DNA from: Byssochlamys sp. IMV 00236
Taxonomy: Eukaryota; Ascomycota; Eurotiomycetes; Eurotiales; Thermoascaceae
Assembly (NCBI GenBank): GCA_001931875.2
Contig: MSJH02000492.1
Coordinates: forward strand, 1-23,664
Length of the DNA stretch: 23,664 bases
Direction: 5' to 3'
Of this stretch, positions 1 to 10,931 are shown one piece after another (the first letter of the stretch is position 1; each line of letters opens with the position of its first letter). The notes beneath the pieces were generated by a model. The model was not told the DNA's origin and searched no databases. It saw only the letters and a program-made list of their open reading frames with translations. Made by a program: the position numbers and the translations under genes.

Positions 1-23
1 AAAAAAAAAAAAAAAAAAAAAAA
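1..23. repeat. A homopolymer at the left end
   Basis: The window opens with 23 uninterrupted A. With the matching 31-A run at the other end it most likely marks an assembly break at a homopolymer rather than a biological feature. Confidence 0.9.
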
Positions 24-80
24 GAAATGAAATTCGCGTGGATTAAGATTATGTCATAAAACAAAATCATACGTTTAATT

Positions 81-1095
<1,015 letters not shown>

Positions 1096-2044
1096 TTTGT
1101 CTTATTCTGTCAGTTGCGCGCGTAAATTTTTAGTCAATCGTTTTCTTGCTTTGAATAGGCTTTGAAGCTTGAGTAAAGTATAGATGAATAATAAGCTTGA
1201 GATATAAAATACAATTGTATGAAGCTCCATCTTTCTTTTTCTTTGTCCCCCTTTTATATATCGCTGAATTTTTTAGTATTAAAAAAAAAACGTGAGAAAA
1301 GGAAAAAGAAAAAGTCTATCAAATCGGAGATTCACACCATCCCTTCAATACACATACAGAGAGGCAACAACAGTGTCTTATTTCAAAGTCATAACTACAA
1401 TATTTTTCTCTCAGAGTAAATAATATAGAAGCATGTATTCAGAATCAAATCTTATTCAGTAAATAAAACTTACCACCTCACACAATAAAAAAAAGAAGGA
1501 AAAGTTTAAAATACTCCCACTGATAAGAGCATGACTCATGCTGACTTTTTCTTGATTTTGTCAGCAAGAGCAGAACGTTAAAACGCAAAGTGGTATGCGT
1601 CTTTTGCCATAAATACATGGCTTTTCCTTTCAATTCGACTTTGTTTTACTTTCAAGAGGAAATGGCATTTCCCTACAATAGATACAACAGATATACTTTA
1701 GGCACACATACACACGCGTGATTTGGCGGGATTAAGCAACTGCGGGAAAGATTAGTAACTATGGTGGGAAACCTTTTAAGAAAGGTTATCATGCTGTGTG
1801 GGAGAGAGGCTGCTTATATCTCGAATGGTGCTACACTTCCTGTTTTCATAATGAACACAGCCCAAATATAATATGCATATCTAGACCTTTACCAGCTTAA
1901 GAATGAAATGAGTTATCATTTATGTAACAGTTTACTTGAAGCCAGAACGCTTGATATCGATCAAGTGAGCAAATGTACATAAAATAAGCCATTCTCGAAC
2001 ACTCTTTGGGAACAACGGATCTTTAACCAAAAGTGGCAGCTTGC
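1096..2044. other. Non-coding region upstream of the DDAH gene
   Basis: No convincing coding sequence on either strand; the short ORF at 1219-1419 is a low-complexity Lys/Ser frame. Just upstream of the DDAH start is a CpG-rich TTGCGCGCGTAAAT at 1114-1127, unusual in this AT-rich sequence. At 1722-1731 there is TTTGGCGGGA, similar to E2F/MBF-type sites, with no adjacent gene. A perfect 6-bp palindromic arm pair (CTTGAT/ATCAAG) sits at 1950-1965. Confidence 0.5.
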
Positions 2045-2218
2045 CGACGAGGAGTCCCCGTCGTATTTTTTATAATAATTGTTGTCAACTGAAATCCTTT
2101 TTGGAAAGACGAAGGGCGCTTTCATGCCCTCTGAAGTCGATTTTGAATGTATGATCTAAAGGAAATGGTGTAAGCTAAAACAGTCCAAGCTTACAAAGAA
2201 GGGAGTTGTATTCCCTTC
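2045..2218 (+). ncRNA. Cluster of four short perfect hairpins, possible structured RNA
   Basis: Four inverted repeats follow one another within 175 nt. Stems are CGACG/CGTCG (2045-2049 with 2059-2063, followed by a T-rich stretch), AGGGC/GCCCT (2113-2117 with 2126-2130), GTAAGCT/AGCTTAC (2170-2176 with 2188-2194) and GAAGGGA/TCCCTTC (2198-2204 with 2212-2218). No open reading frame spans them. I cannot match the block to U1-U6, SRP, RNase P or a C/D snoRNA by eye. It may be a non-coding RNA, a structured UTR or chance; the strand is arbitrary because the stems are symmetric. Confidence 0.25.
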
Positions 2219-4235
2219 CCTTGCATCGGTCTGAAAAGCGGGTTTTGTTGCTCGAGTTGCATGACATGGTTAGTTGTAGCTTTTGTTTATTGAGATGAAT
2301 GTGGTAACTTGTATTAAATAATAAACTCATTAATTGAACAATATTACTTGACATCTTTTTATTGTTCTTTAAACAATCAGGATATTTGACCGTATGCGAT
2401 CATTCATGACTTTCAGGGACAGCGGTGGTTCATTTTCAATAGGTTGACAATTTGGATCAAAAGAGACGGTACCCATAACAACGCCAAGTTGAGCTATTTT
2501 AATCTCTAATCGACTGATGCAATAACAGAAGGAGTCTAATCGGATAAAACTGACCCCATAACAAAGCTGCATATATGATCTATGTATCTAAAAGACAATA
2601 TTTTCACCACATCTATAAAAGACATCCATTTGGACTAAGGGAGTCCGGCCAGCTTATCGTAACCTTTATGTTTTCGTACATGAATAAGAAGTAATATAGT
2701 CTAAAAGCTACGTTTGAGCACATTCATGCACTGTTACTTTAACTAATCCTGTGTTGATTCACTTGCTGCAGGTGAAACACTTTTATTCAAGAACGTTTCT
2801 TAATATTGTTTATTCTTTTGGTATTTCTAAGAAATATACTGAGTGTCTCTTAGCGACATCATTTGAGCTTAACGACACCTGTTCGTAACATACAAAAACA
2901 GACTTATCTACAAAGTGACTTTGTTTTACCCCTTTCCCTTTTTTCCCCCCTCCCCCCTTTTTTTTGAAATGAGGGGCCGAAAGTTAGAAAATGAATTTCT
3001 ATTTTTCTTCTTCTTGGAGACAGGAAAGAAAGGAAGACACAATAATAGCAATACAGCGAATAAGAAAAATATAAAAAGTTTATTTGAATACAGAGCATCC
3101 TAAGAATAAACTGATAGATAATTTCTTGAAAAAGTTGCTGCAGGGAAGTCTATTGGGATGAACAGTAATCTATATGTCCTTTATCTCTCCCCCTTCTGTC
3201 TATTTTTTCTCTAGACTTTTTTAGTGTGTAATTTATAACCTATTTAAGCACAAGAATGTTAGTTAAACCAACTTTGGAACGATTATAGAAGAGAATGCTA
3301 AAGGTTGTTCAAAATATCTTTTACAAAGTCAATTGATAAAACAATAAAACAGACATACGAATTATGTCAATGGTCTCTTGTTTAGCCAAAAACAATGATC
3401 CCCCCCTTTCATCTCTTTTCTATTGGGCTTTTTTCAAGAATTCTTATTATCCTTTTCTGTCAACAGATGAACTTGATTGTTTGTAGAAAAAAAAAAAAAA
3501 AAAAAGAAAGGCTCAAAGGTGGATTTTTTGAAGATAGCATGTAAGGAAAAGGGACTATGAATATTTTCCTTGTTAAATGAATGTTATAGCTAGAATAACA
3601 AGATAGGATAGATTAGACAAGGCCTCTCAAGGGATCACCTTGTAGCTTTCAAGGGAGGAGAGTATGAAGAACTAAAACCTTGCATAAAGCCCTATTTTAG
3701 TTTAACTCTAAATGAGAATATGTGGAAAGGAAATAGGACGTCAGCTGAGATTAACTTGTTTATTTGATGTGTAATATATAAACAAAACCTGAAAGAGATG
3801 TTTAGACAAAGTAGAGAGAATATCATTACTGAATCATTATTAGTTTAATATAAAAGAGATATACCGGGTATTTGGAATTAGCATATAAGAAAAAGAGGGG
3901 GAAAGAATGAAGTAAATAATGTAACTAATGTTTATCTACATTTACATAAATATAGAATCAACATATTCATTAGAAAATGATGGGTGAATACTAAGTATGA
4001 ATTAACATTGTTCTATAGATAACTGAACAAAAGTATTCGTTATCTCTTACGCGCTGCACATGCACAGAGACAATGAATAATGACAATAAGTAACAATAGT
4101 GACGCGAAATGGTTCTATTCTGTCAATGAGACGCATGCATGAACTATGTATTTATATGTCTGTGAGTTTATTGAATGGACAAAAGGTATGTATATGCGTG
4201 TAAGGGTACAAGGGACAAAAGGATATTGGTGTACA
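2219..4235. other. Non-coding region, AT-rich
   Basis: About 2 kb without a supportable gene. It contains a 67-codon minus-strand ORF at 2369-2572 with no recognisable domain, C- and T-rich tracts around 2930-2965, and an A19 run at 3487-3505. The part nearest 4236 should hold the 3' UTR of the small CCHC gene. Confidence 0.5.
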
Positions 4236-4476
4236 TTAAAGCTGAAGATTGATTATAGTATGTGTAGGTTGAGAATGAGTACTGTCTTCATCTGAGCTAG
4301 CAGACCATTGAGAAGGATGTACACCGTTACGAGGACAAGTGCTCTAAAGATAAAAAGAAGTTATTATTGTCTTCTTTGTATACGTATATGTGTGTGTGCC
4401 TTACAGCATGATTTGGCATCCATTCACCACATAATTCGCAGGTAGCAGGTAAAGTGTAAATTGGAATAGGTTGCAT
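4236..4476 (-). CDS. Small CCHC zinc-motif protein (59 residues, two exons)
   Basis: Unrecognised small protein assembled by hand. Exon 1 is 4476-4405 (24 codons) and ends at a GTAAGG donor; exon 2 is 4343-4236 and follows a TCTTTAG acceptor (intron 61 nt, phase 0). The product carries CELC at 13-16, then His23 and Cys27: a C-x2-C-x6-H-x3-C array that is split by the intron between residues 24 and 25, followed by a Ser/Thr/Asp-rich tail. The spacing resembles zinc knuckles or small UBZ-like fingers, so it probably binds one zinc and perhaps nucleic acid, ubiquitin or protein; this is inference. Support for a real gene: the motif only becomes complete after splicing, both splice sites are canonical, and TATATAAA lies about 60 bp upstream (4542-4535). 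A pyrimidine-rich tract ending in AAG just upstream of the ATG leaves room for a further 5' exon. Confidence 0.6.
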
Positions 4477-4493
4477 ATTATTCTTAAATAAAG

Positions 4494-4512
4494 AAAAAAA
4501 AAAAAAAAAAAA
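4494..4512. repeat. A19 homopolymer
   Basis: Nineteen A, lying between the TATA element and the ATG of the minus-strand CCHC gene, so on that strand it is a T tract in the leader or core promoter. Confidence 0.85.
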
Positions 4513-4534
4513 GAAAAAAGAAGGGAAAAAGGAG

Positions 4535-4542
4535 TTTATATA
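4535..4542 (-). promoter_or_regulatory. TATA-like element of the CCHC gene
   Basis: TATATAAA read on the minus strand, about 60 bp before the ATG at 4476. Position and sequence fit a core promoter, but such strings are common in AT-rich DNA. Confidence 0.4.
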
Positions 4543-5502
4543 GAAGTCATTTATATCATGACTGAGACGCCTTTTTTTTATGCTAAAAATGATTCAAAAT
4601 AAACATACATGATTATTTACACTATTAAGGGCGGGTTAAAAAAAGAAAAAAAAGGGGGATATTGACAACTTTTCTTTTTCTTTTTTTGAAAAGAGGAAGG
4701 AGAGGGGAATAAATTGACTGACAACATTTTATTATTCATATTGACAACATATTGAATAAAGTGTACATCAACGTCGTGATGCAGGTTTAAGTTTGATAAG
4801 AAAAAGTCATGTGTTTGTAAAGTAATGATATCAAACAATATAATCTTTATTCAACATTTAGTAACAGTGCTCATATGTTTAACTACATTAAGCCTAATGA
4901 TCACGGGATCAACAAAACCTGAAGGACTTGTAGGATGCGCTTACTGGTTTTTACTGGGATTATTTCTTAAAAATGTAACAAGATATCACCCACAGTCTTA
5001 TTAGCTCTCTTTTTTTTTTTTTTTTTTTTTTTTTTTGAACAGGATCTGCCAGCAAACAGGGGGGCCTCAAGCGTTATTCATGATACTCTCCTATGAGTTT
5101 GTACTGACATACTTTAATGTTAAATAGATGTATCTTTTCTTTTTGATGTATTCAGTTTGATTGTACTCAAATTTGATATCCATGTTCTGATCACGACAAA
5201 CAGGTACTAAACATAACCTTGTAATGACTTTGCTCGTGTGCCCACATTGCCATATTCAGTTGAGAAAGATCTATTGATGCTATTTCAACTGCATCTGTTT
5301 GTATATAACCCATGGATAGTTATTTTCCAAGTTGCCATTAAATACTATATATTTTCTAGATTCACCGGGAATCGTCCTCCACCCTATCCGATCCATCATT
5401 CTCTCTCTCTCTATCATTTTCCCCTTGTTGTCTCTGATTTTTTAGGATATCCATTGAGACTTTAATGGAAAGAGAGGGAATAGAATAAATAAATATCCTC
5501 AT
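4543..5502. other. Non-coding region
   Basis: No supportable gene. The ORFs at 4617-4838 (-), 5238-5465 (+) and 5362-5592 (-) are low-complexity or carry no recognisable pattern. A 27-T run lies at 5010-5036 and a CT microsatellite at about 5400-5415. Confidence 0.5.
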
Positions 5503-6215
5503 ATGCTGCCTAATCAATTTGCAACTCATAAAAAAGACGACGTTCTCAGTGATTATGATGTTGTACCAATTGTGGTACCTAGAGTTAAGCATGAGCTAAT
5601 GGGAACCGAAGAGATGAGCAGTGTTGCACAGGCAGAGCTGAGAAATTCTGGGAGTTGCTGCTCATCTTTCAAATACACGTGCCATACCCATCTTCAAAGC
5701 TTAAGCGAAGAAATTGGATAAAAAAGGGCTAATGGTCAAACCATATTCAAGTTACCTGGCCGTATAGGATCAAAGTATATGTCTAATCAACTTCCCAAGA
5801 TAACATCATGGCTTAAAACAGAACATTCAGAATCACAAAGGAAATTTCTCAGAGAGGAGGACTTGACCATAGATGGTATATGTCATAGGTTCCATAATGT
5901 CATACATCTTTTCCGAAAAGTAAATCCTAACGTTTTATAATACAATTTATACACACCAACTCATAAACAGTGTATTTAGAAGGGTTTCATTGGTACTCTA
6001 TAGACTTACAATTCCCGAGCATGCCCACGGTAATCGCATGGTCGATTATTTAGACTGCAACGTGGATCAAACAGTTTAGTGATGCTGTCATTTCTATCGA
6101 AATTGATTTTAGAAAAGAGTGTCTAAATAGGATCATTTGGCAACACTGTCTTTGTGATAGAAACCAACTTAAAACTCCTCTATATCTTATTCAGTGGGAT
6201 CATCAGCCGAGTTTC
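5503..6215 (+). pseudogene. Decayed reading frame of unknown origin
   Basis: From 5503 to 5940 one frame is open except for a single TAA at 5719-5721; after that stop it runs on for about 70 codons with protein-like composition, including KLPGRIGSKYMSNQLPKI. From about 5967 to 6215 a different frame stays open apart from one TAG near 6048, reading segments such as FSDAVISIEIDFRKE. In-frame stops and a frame change suggest a dead gene or an old transposon-encoded protein, but I recognise no family. Alternatively the pieces are exons whose introns I failed to place. The segment ends at the poly-T tract just before the phosphatase gene, so it may also overlap that promoter. Confidence 0.3.
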
Positions 6216-6234
6216 TTTTTTTTTTTTTTTTTTT
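6216..6234. repeat. T19 homopolymer in the phosphatase leader
   Basis: Nineteen T directly upstream of the ATG at 6254; typical of pyrimidine-rich fungal leaders and core promoters. Confidence 0.8.
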
Positions 6235-6253
6235 AATAAATATAAACATCCTA

Positions 6254-8127
6254 ATGACAAGGAAGGCATTTCGACCTATTGAAGTAGATGTTGACGCTGG
6301 AACTCATGACGACCGTCTCTATAATACAGTATTTGACGGCTGGAGAGCTAATCTAAGAAATAAACTTTTACCTCTTGTTCGACATGAGACACCCATCTTG
6401 GCTTCTATGCAGGTATTTCATCACAACAGACGATTTCTTTCAAATTGCTTATACAACAATCATTACAGAAATCGATTCGTACAAGTGCATTTGATAATTA
6501 TTTCGTTTGGACAGCCAACTTGGGCACTCATACCTTCTTTATGGTATTCTTGCCTATTCTCATTTGGTTCGGTAATGTCGAGCTTGGGAGAAAGTAAGGG
6601 TTATATGCTTTATATGTACTCTCTCTTTACTGAACCTCTTTTTCTCTAGTGTGTGTTTTTTGACAGCTTCCGGTGTATTCTGGTCAGGGTTTTTAAAGGT
6701 ATAGTACATACATTACTACTATTATTGTTAATCATATGTCCCTTTAGGATTTCTTATGCCTTCCTAGACCTCTTTCACCACCCGTTCATCGATTGACCAT
6801 GTCTCCTTCTGTTGCTTTAGAATATGGATTCCCTTCTACTCACTCTACTAATTCAGTCTCCGTTGCTCTGTTTTTTATCTCAATGGCATGTGAAAAATTT
6901 ACCCCTGAATCACCAGCAAGACTCATATCCATTCTCGCATGTCTTTTCTATGCAGCAAGTGTAGTGTTTGGAAGAATATATTGTGGAATGCATTCAGTTA
7001 CAGGTAAAAAAGAAGAAAGAAAGGGAGAAAATAGAACATTCCATGCTCACTTTATCAGATTGTATTGGAGGGGCTGTCTTAGGTTACATCGTCTACTGGG
7101 TACAGTGGACTTTTAAAAGTCATCTTGATTCATTGTTTACAAGTGATTCATATTGGAGTAATACACCTTTGTGTTTACTTTACTCGATCTTTAACCTTTT
7201 ATTTTTCAATAGTATTCATGGGTATTCCTATATGTCTAATGCTTGTCTCTCTACAGTAAATGATATGAACAAGTACATCTTCACTTTTTGCTCATCTTAC
7301 TTGATAGTCCTGATCCAATGGAAAGATGTCCGTGCTTTGAAGACAGGTAATAAATATAACTATGCTGATATATGTATGTAGTTAATTCAAATGAATACAT
7401 AGTGTTTGCTTTATGGGTGTTGTCATTGGTCTCATGCCTGGAAGTTGGTTGTGTAACCAGGTCGACAGTTGTCAAGCAGGATTGACCTCGAGTCTTTCTA
7501 AAGAGGCAGGTATGATGGCCATTCTATTTTTATTACTTAAACTCGTCATAGGTAAGGACAAGAGGTCAGAAAAAGAGAGGAAAAGAGTAAATCTAACATC
7601 TCTTTTTCTCTATTGTTTTGAAGGTGTTGCTTGCTTATTTATATGGCGTATTGCATGTAAAAAGCTATGTTATTATATCTTGCCACCCATTTACCGTATA
7701 TTTAATTTACCACATCGTAAATTTGAGATTGGCGCAAGGTAAAAAGTTGATGACCATAAGACGCAAACTACTTACACATCATCATCATCATAGGACATAC
7801 AAGAGTTTGCGTAGAGAAAGCATTCACCCTGTCCCTTCTGTCTTAGACTTTCATTCGATGTCAGGAAATATTTCAGAACATGAACACGTTGGTATCCAAT
7901 CAGCTATCGATTTACGAGAGCATAGAGAAAGCACTCTCTCTTATCGTGGAGGACGAAACCTGGAGAAAGAAGCCATGTTTGATCCTACCTCGTTATTGAT
8001 TGTTGAAGATGCTCCATTAAGATACGACGTGGACATTGTTACTAAATTAATTGTTTATTCAGGCATTGGCTTTATTGCTGTATTTATTGTTCCCATTTTA
8101 TTCCATTCCATGAAAAAAGTATTATAA
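6254..8127 (+). CDS. Long-chain-base-1-phosphate phosphatase (Lcb3/SPP type, PAP2 family)
   Basis: Dephosphorylates (dihydro)sphingosine-1-phosphate in the ER membrane and so controls the balance between long-chain-base phosphates and ceramide. Ten exons: 6254-6412, 6469-6593, 6650-6698, 6748-7003, 7059-7157, 7213-7255, 7308-7346, 7403-7551, 7624-7738 and 7794-8127, all frame-consistent, giving 455 residues. The three PAP2 catalytic motifs are complete: K111-x6-R118-P119, PSTHS with His143, and R187-x5-H193-x3-D197, where the Asp197 codon is split by the fourth intron. The flanking segments (TANLGTHTFFMVFLPI before, HPDPMERCPCFED after) fit the Lcb3/Ysr2 subgroup. Several hydrophobic segments suggest a multi-pass protein, and a final one lies just before the C-terminus. 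The start ATG at 6254 was chosen over the 6194 frame, which reads through the poly-T tract. Confidence 0.92.
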
Positions 8128-8138
8128 TAAATAATAAT
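8128..8138. other. 11-bp gap between two convergent stop codons
   Basis: The phosphatase stop ends at 8127 and the GTPase stop begins at 8139. The transcripts must therefore overlap at their 3' ends or end inside each other's coding sequence. An AATAAA-like string on the plus strand lies in this gap. Confidence 0.7.
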
Positions 8139-9118
8139 TTATACATCACACAATGGCCTCCATCGCTCTCCTTCATTCTCTACGAGGACTGCACTTATTC
8201 TCGATTTGAGTGTCTTCATCTGATCTGTATGATACTTTAAGATCGCAGAGCAATCACACATTCCCTTTTTAGCATGGGAGCATTGACGTGGTTTGGAACT
8301 CATAAAAGCATACTTTGGTGGTTGATCGAGACCATATTTCTTTTGTATGCTGGGAATTAAGACTTCAGATATACTCTGCTTTTTATGTAAAACAGTAGGT
8401 GGGAATTTAAGATTGGGGTAATAATCTACGCGAGTAAATACTAAGATGACATGATTCCACCAGTTCTTGGGTTTAAATATGTCCATTAACTTGTGAAAGC
8501 CTTCCAATATACTCATTACGCTATAGATAGTTAATATGTGTACTTTCTTTTGTTTCCCTTTATACCTATTCAAAGGTGAATCATATTGAAATACCAATAA
8601 AAATGCATCAATGCCTAATCGATGACCTACATCCTGAATATAGTCTCGAAAGGCCACTTGGAATTGTTGATCTCTATGCATCGAGTCACCCAATCCTGGT
8701 GTATCAGCAGCAGTAATGATCTTTTTCACGTCATCATCAATAGCCCAAATACCTGTACGTTCACTAATCCTATCGGTGACAGACTTTTTATTATTGTTAT
8801 TTTATATACATCATTGACAATCATATCCTTACCCTTGCACCAGCTTTTGCCTTGAAAAGATCATCATCAAATATTGTGTTCAATAAACTAGACTTGCCTG
8901 CTCCCGTCTTACCGATAGGCAATAGTACAAAATGTTGTAGTGGGTCTCTATTTGGTTCTATACAAAATACTCTTTCTTCGTCTTTAGTTGTTGTCGTGAT
9001 GGGTAATGGTTCATAACCACTTATTGGCTGATATAAACGAAAATTGACTTTATGTGTTTATGAGGAAAAAGGAGGAAAAAGCAACAAAGGAGATGAACAG
9101 AGAGAACTTACTTGCCAT
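8139..9118 (-). CDS. AIG1/GIMAP-like P-loop GTPase
   Basis: Predicted GTP-binding protein of the TRAFAC AIG1/septin-like group. Exons: 9118-9112 (ATG plus four bases, donor GTAAGT), 9047-8833 and 8783-8139, phases 1 and 0, 288 residues. G motifs are visible: G1 GKTGAGKS at 48-55, G2 SVT at 75-77, G3 DTPGLGD at 101-107 and G4 TRVD at 191-194. The start was fixed by finding that only the acceptor before 9047 restores the frame of the G domain. Near the C-terminus is a cysteine cluster, C-S-H-A-K-K-G-M-C-D-C. A 45-nt segment at 8565-8521 begins with GTATAA and ends with CTATAG after a TTAAC branch-like string; it is a multiple of three with no stop, so it may be an intron (273 residues if removed). 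No transmembrane segment is evident. Family members form nucleotide-dependent scaffolds on membranes; function here is unknown. Confidence 0.85.
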
Positions 9119-9183
9119 TTTATTATTAGAAAGAAAGAAAGAAAAGGAAAATACACAAAATGTTACACTTGATTAAAAAAGCG

Positions 9184-10534
9184 TTAATTAGAAACCACCA
9201 CTTTACCCTTTTCAAGGAATCCATGTTCTCGATCACCTCCCACAAAGGTAGGGCATATCGAGAATCGAACAGTACCACTTGTCCTTCCTTTGACCTCTGT
9301 CATCGTTTCTTCTTCAAACGGTTGCTTTCCTTCTTCAATCGTGACTGTCGTAATCTCCACATCCTGTCCTCGGATGGCAATAGCCAGCTTGAGTGCCTTT
9401 TCTACGATATCACAAATCTTGTTATAATAGCTCTTTTCATCCCCTACATTTGAATCATTCTCTCGCAAGAAGGGGTGATAGATTTCGGCCAGATCGTCAT
9501 AAATCGCTGTTGCTATCCTCTGTTTCTCCTTTTGTGCGGCTGCTTGAATTTCACTTTCTTTACCACTTTTGGCAATCACGGCTGCCATTTGCTGACGAAG
9601 ACGCACTGAAAACTGAGACGAGTGAGCATTTAACCAACGATGAAGGGCATCATAGGCATCGTTGACTTTGAGTCCAGGGTAAACAGGTACATTAAAGACC
9701 GATTTGACGAGGTGTTCATGCACTAGTTTTTCTGACAACAGGTTGATAAACGAGGGCTCAAGTTCGCCATTCTCAGGGTTAAGGATGGCAAGGTGAGGCC
9801 ATGTCTTTACAAATTTTTCAGCTGCCTTTGCCTTATCTGCCTTCTTGTTGAGTGTCATGATGAGTCGAGCGATGGAGTATTTGAGTAACTTGAAGGAATC
9901 GCGAATGGTCGAAAGGTCATCATCCGTTGCTCGAATAGCGCGTGTGTGTTCAAAAAAGCTGTGTTCGATAGCAGAGTACTCTGCCTCTCTTTCTTTATAG
10001 GCTTTTTGTGCTTCTACTAAATCTGTTTGTAACTTTTCTCTCTTCATCTTTTCTGCTTGAATTTCTGATGTTCTCAGAGCAATGAGTTCATTGAGTTGTT
10101 CTAGTTCTTGTTGTAATTGCTCATCTTCTGGTGATTCCTTTATTGTCTGTTCGTTGCTCATCCTTTGTAATATTTGTTCTTCTTCTATTTTATATATGTT
10201 TGAAAAGGGCGTTAAAATAAGGATATACACCCAAAGGGGGGAGATAAAGGGAAAAAGAAAGGGGGACCAATATTAATTTTTATTTATTACCTTGGTAGAA
10301 AGCTTCATGTATCACTTGGTCGCCAGGACCAAAGGATACCGAAGTTGTTATCGGTGGTCTTTCTTCTGTCTTTCGTTTTTCTTTTGGTTTGAATAACCCC
10401 TTTACTTTATTACCCGCTGAATTGAGATTACGCACAGTCTTTGACCTATGCATCCCTTTCGAGCCTGACATGTCAAGTTCTGGAGGTGGAGGTGGTATCT
10501 TGTCCTGTTCTGAGGGACGTCTGATATCTGTCAT
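9184..10534 (-). CDS. Coiled-coil protein with Pro-rich basic N-terminus (414 residues)
   Basis: Function not recognised. Two exons, 10534-10291 and 10184-9184, joined in phase 1 across a 106-nt intron (GTAATA..AATAG). Residues 1-81 hold a PPPPPE stretch and a basic segment with RSKTVRNL and FKPKEKRK, plausibly a membrane or protein contact site. Residues about 82-185 are strongly heptad-like, Glu/Gln/Lys/Leu-rich coiled coil. The remaining ~230 residues look globular (Trp-Pro-His segment after the coil, then VPVYPGLKVNDAYDALHRW) and end in FVGGDREHGFLEKGK. An internal Met at the start of MSNEQTIKES could be an alternative start. The stop lies 65 bp before the GTPase ATG on the same strand, so the two genes sit as a tight tandem. 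A GTAAAG donor-like site occurs in the last few codons (see findings). Gene structure is sound; the role is open. Confidence 0.8.
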
Positions 10535-10931
10535 TTTATATAATAATAGTAGTAATATAATATAATAAACTAAAAAAGAAAAAGACTAGTTCACGCACAG
10601 AGCTTTGCTTTTGAATATTGTTTTCATTGGTTAAAAGTAAGCTTGATCTCCGATAAAGTTTCACTTTCTTTTATTCTCCATCCAAGGTACACGCATAGAT
10701 ACATATTAAAGTGAGCTCGAGGCAATATAAAGTTACATCTATTTATTACTACGACAATCTAATAAGCTAATGATTATGCTACTAATCTTCCTTTTATATA
10801 TCTTCATCCTCTCATTCATGACGTATTTAAATGAAATCGAATCCTTATCATCAGCTCTTTGAGCTTTGATAGCTACATCACCAAACCCACAAGTACACTA
10901 CTAGAAACTTGATTGAAAAAAAAAAGAAGAG
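10535..10931. other. Intergenic region upstream of the coiled-coil gene
   Basis: About 400 bp with no gene. It should hold the divergent promoters of the minus-strand coiled-coil gene and anything starting near 10932; TATATATC-like DNA is present near 10793. Confidence 0.4.

Noticed and set aside
2006..2026. ACAACGGATCTTT resembles the start of the fungal 5.8S rRNA core
   Set aside because: Only about 11 bases match and the following conserved 5.8S sequence is absent, so it is not an rRNA gene.
2369..2572. 67-codon minus ORF as a gene
   Set aside because: No recognisable domain, no clear promoter or splice partners; kept only as a note in the region entry.
6793..7381. Separate short genes suggested by individual ORFs at 6793-7116 and 6968-7381
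   Set aside because: They are exons plus read-through introns of the single phosphatase gene; splicing reconstructs all PAP2 motifs.
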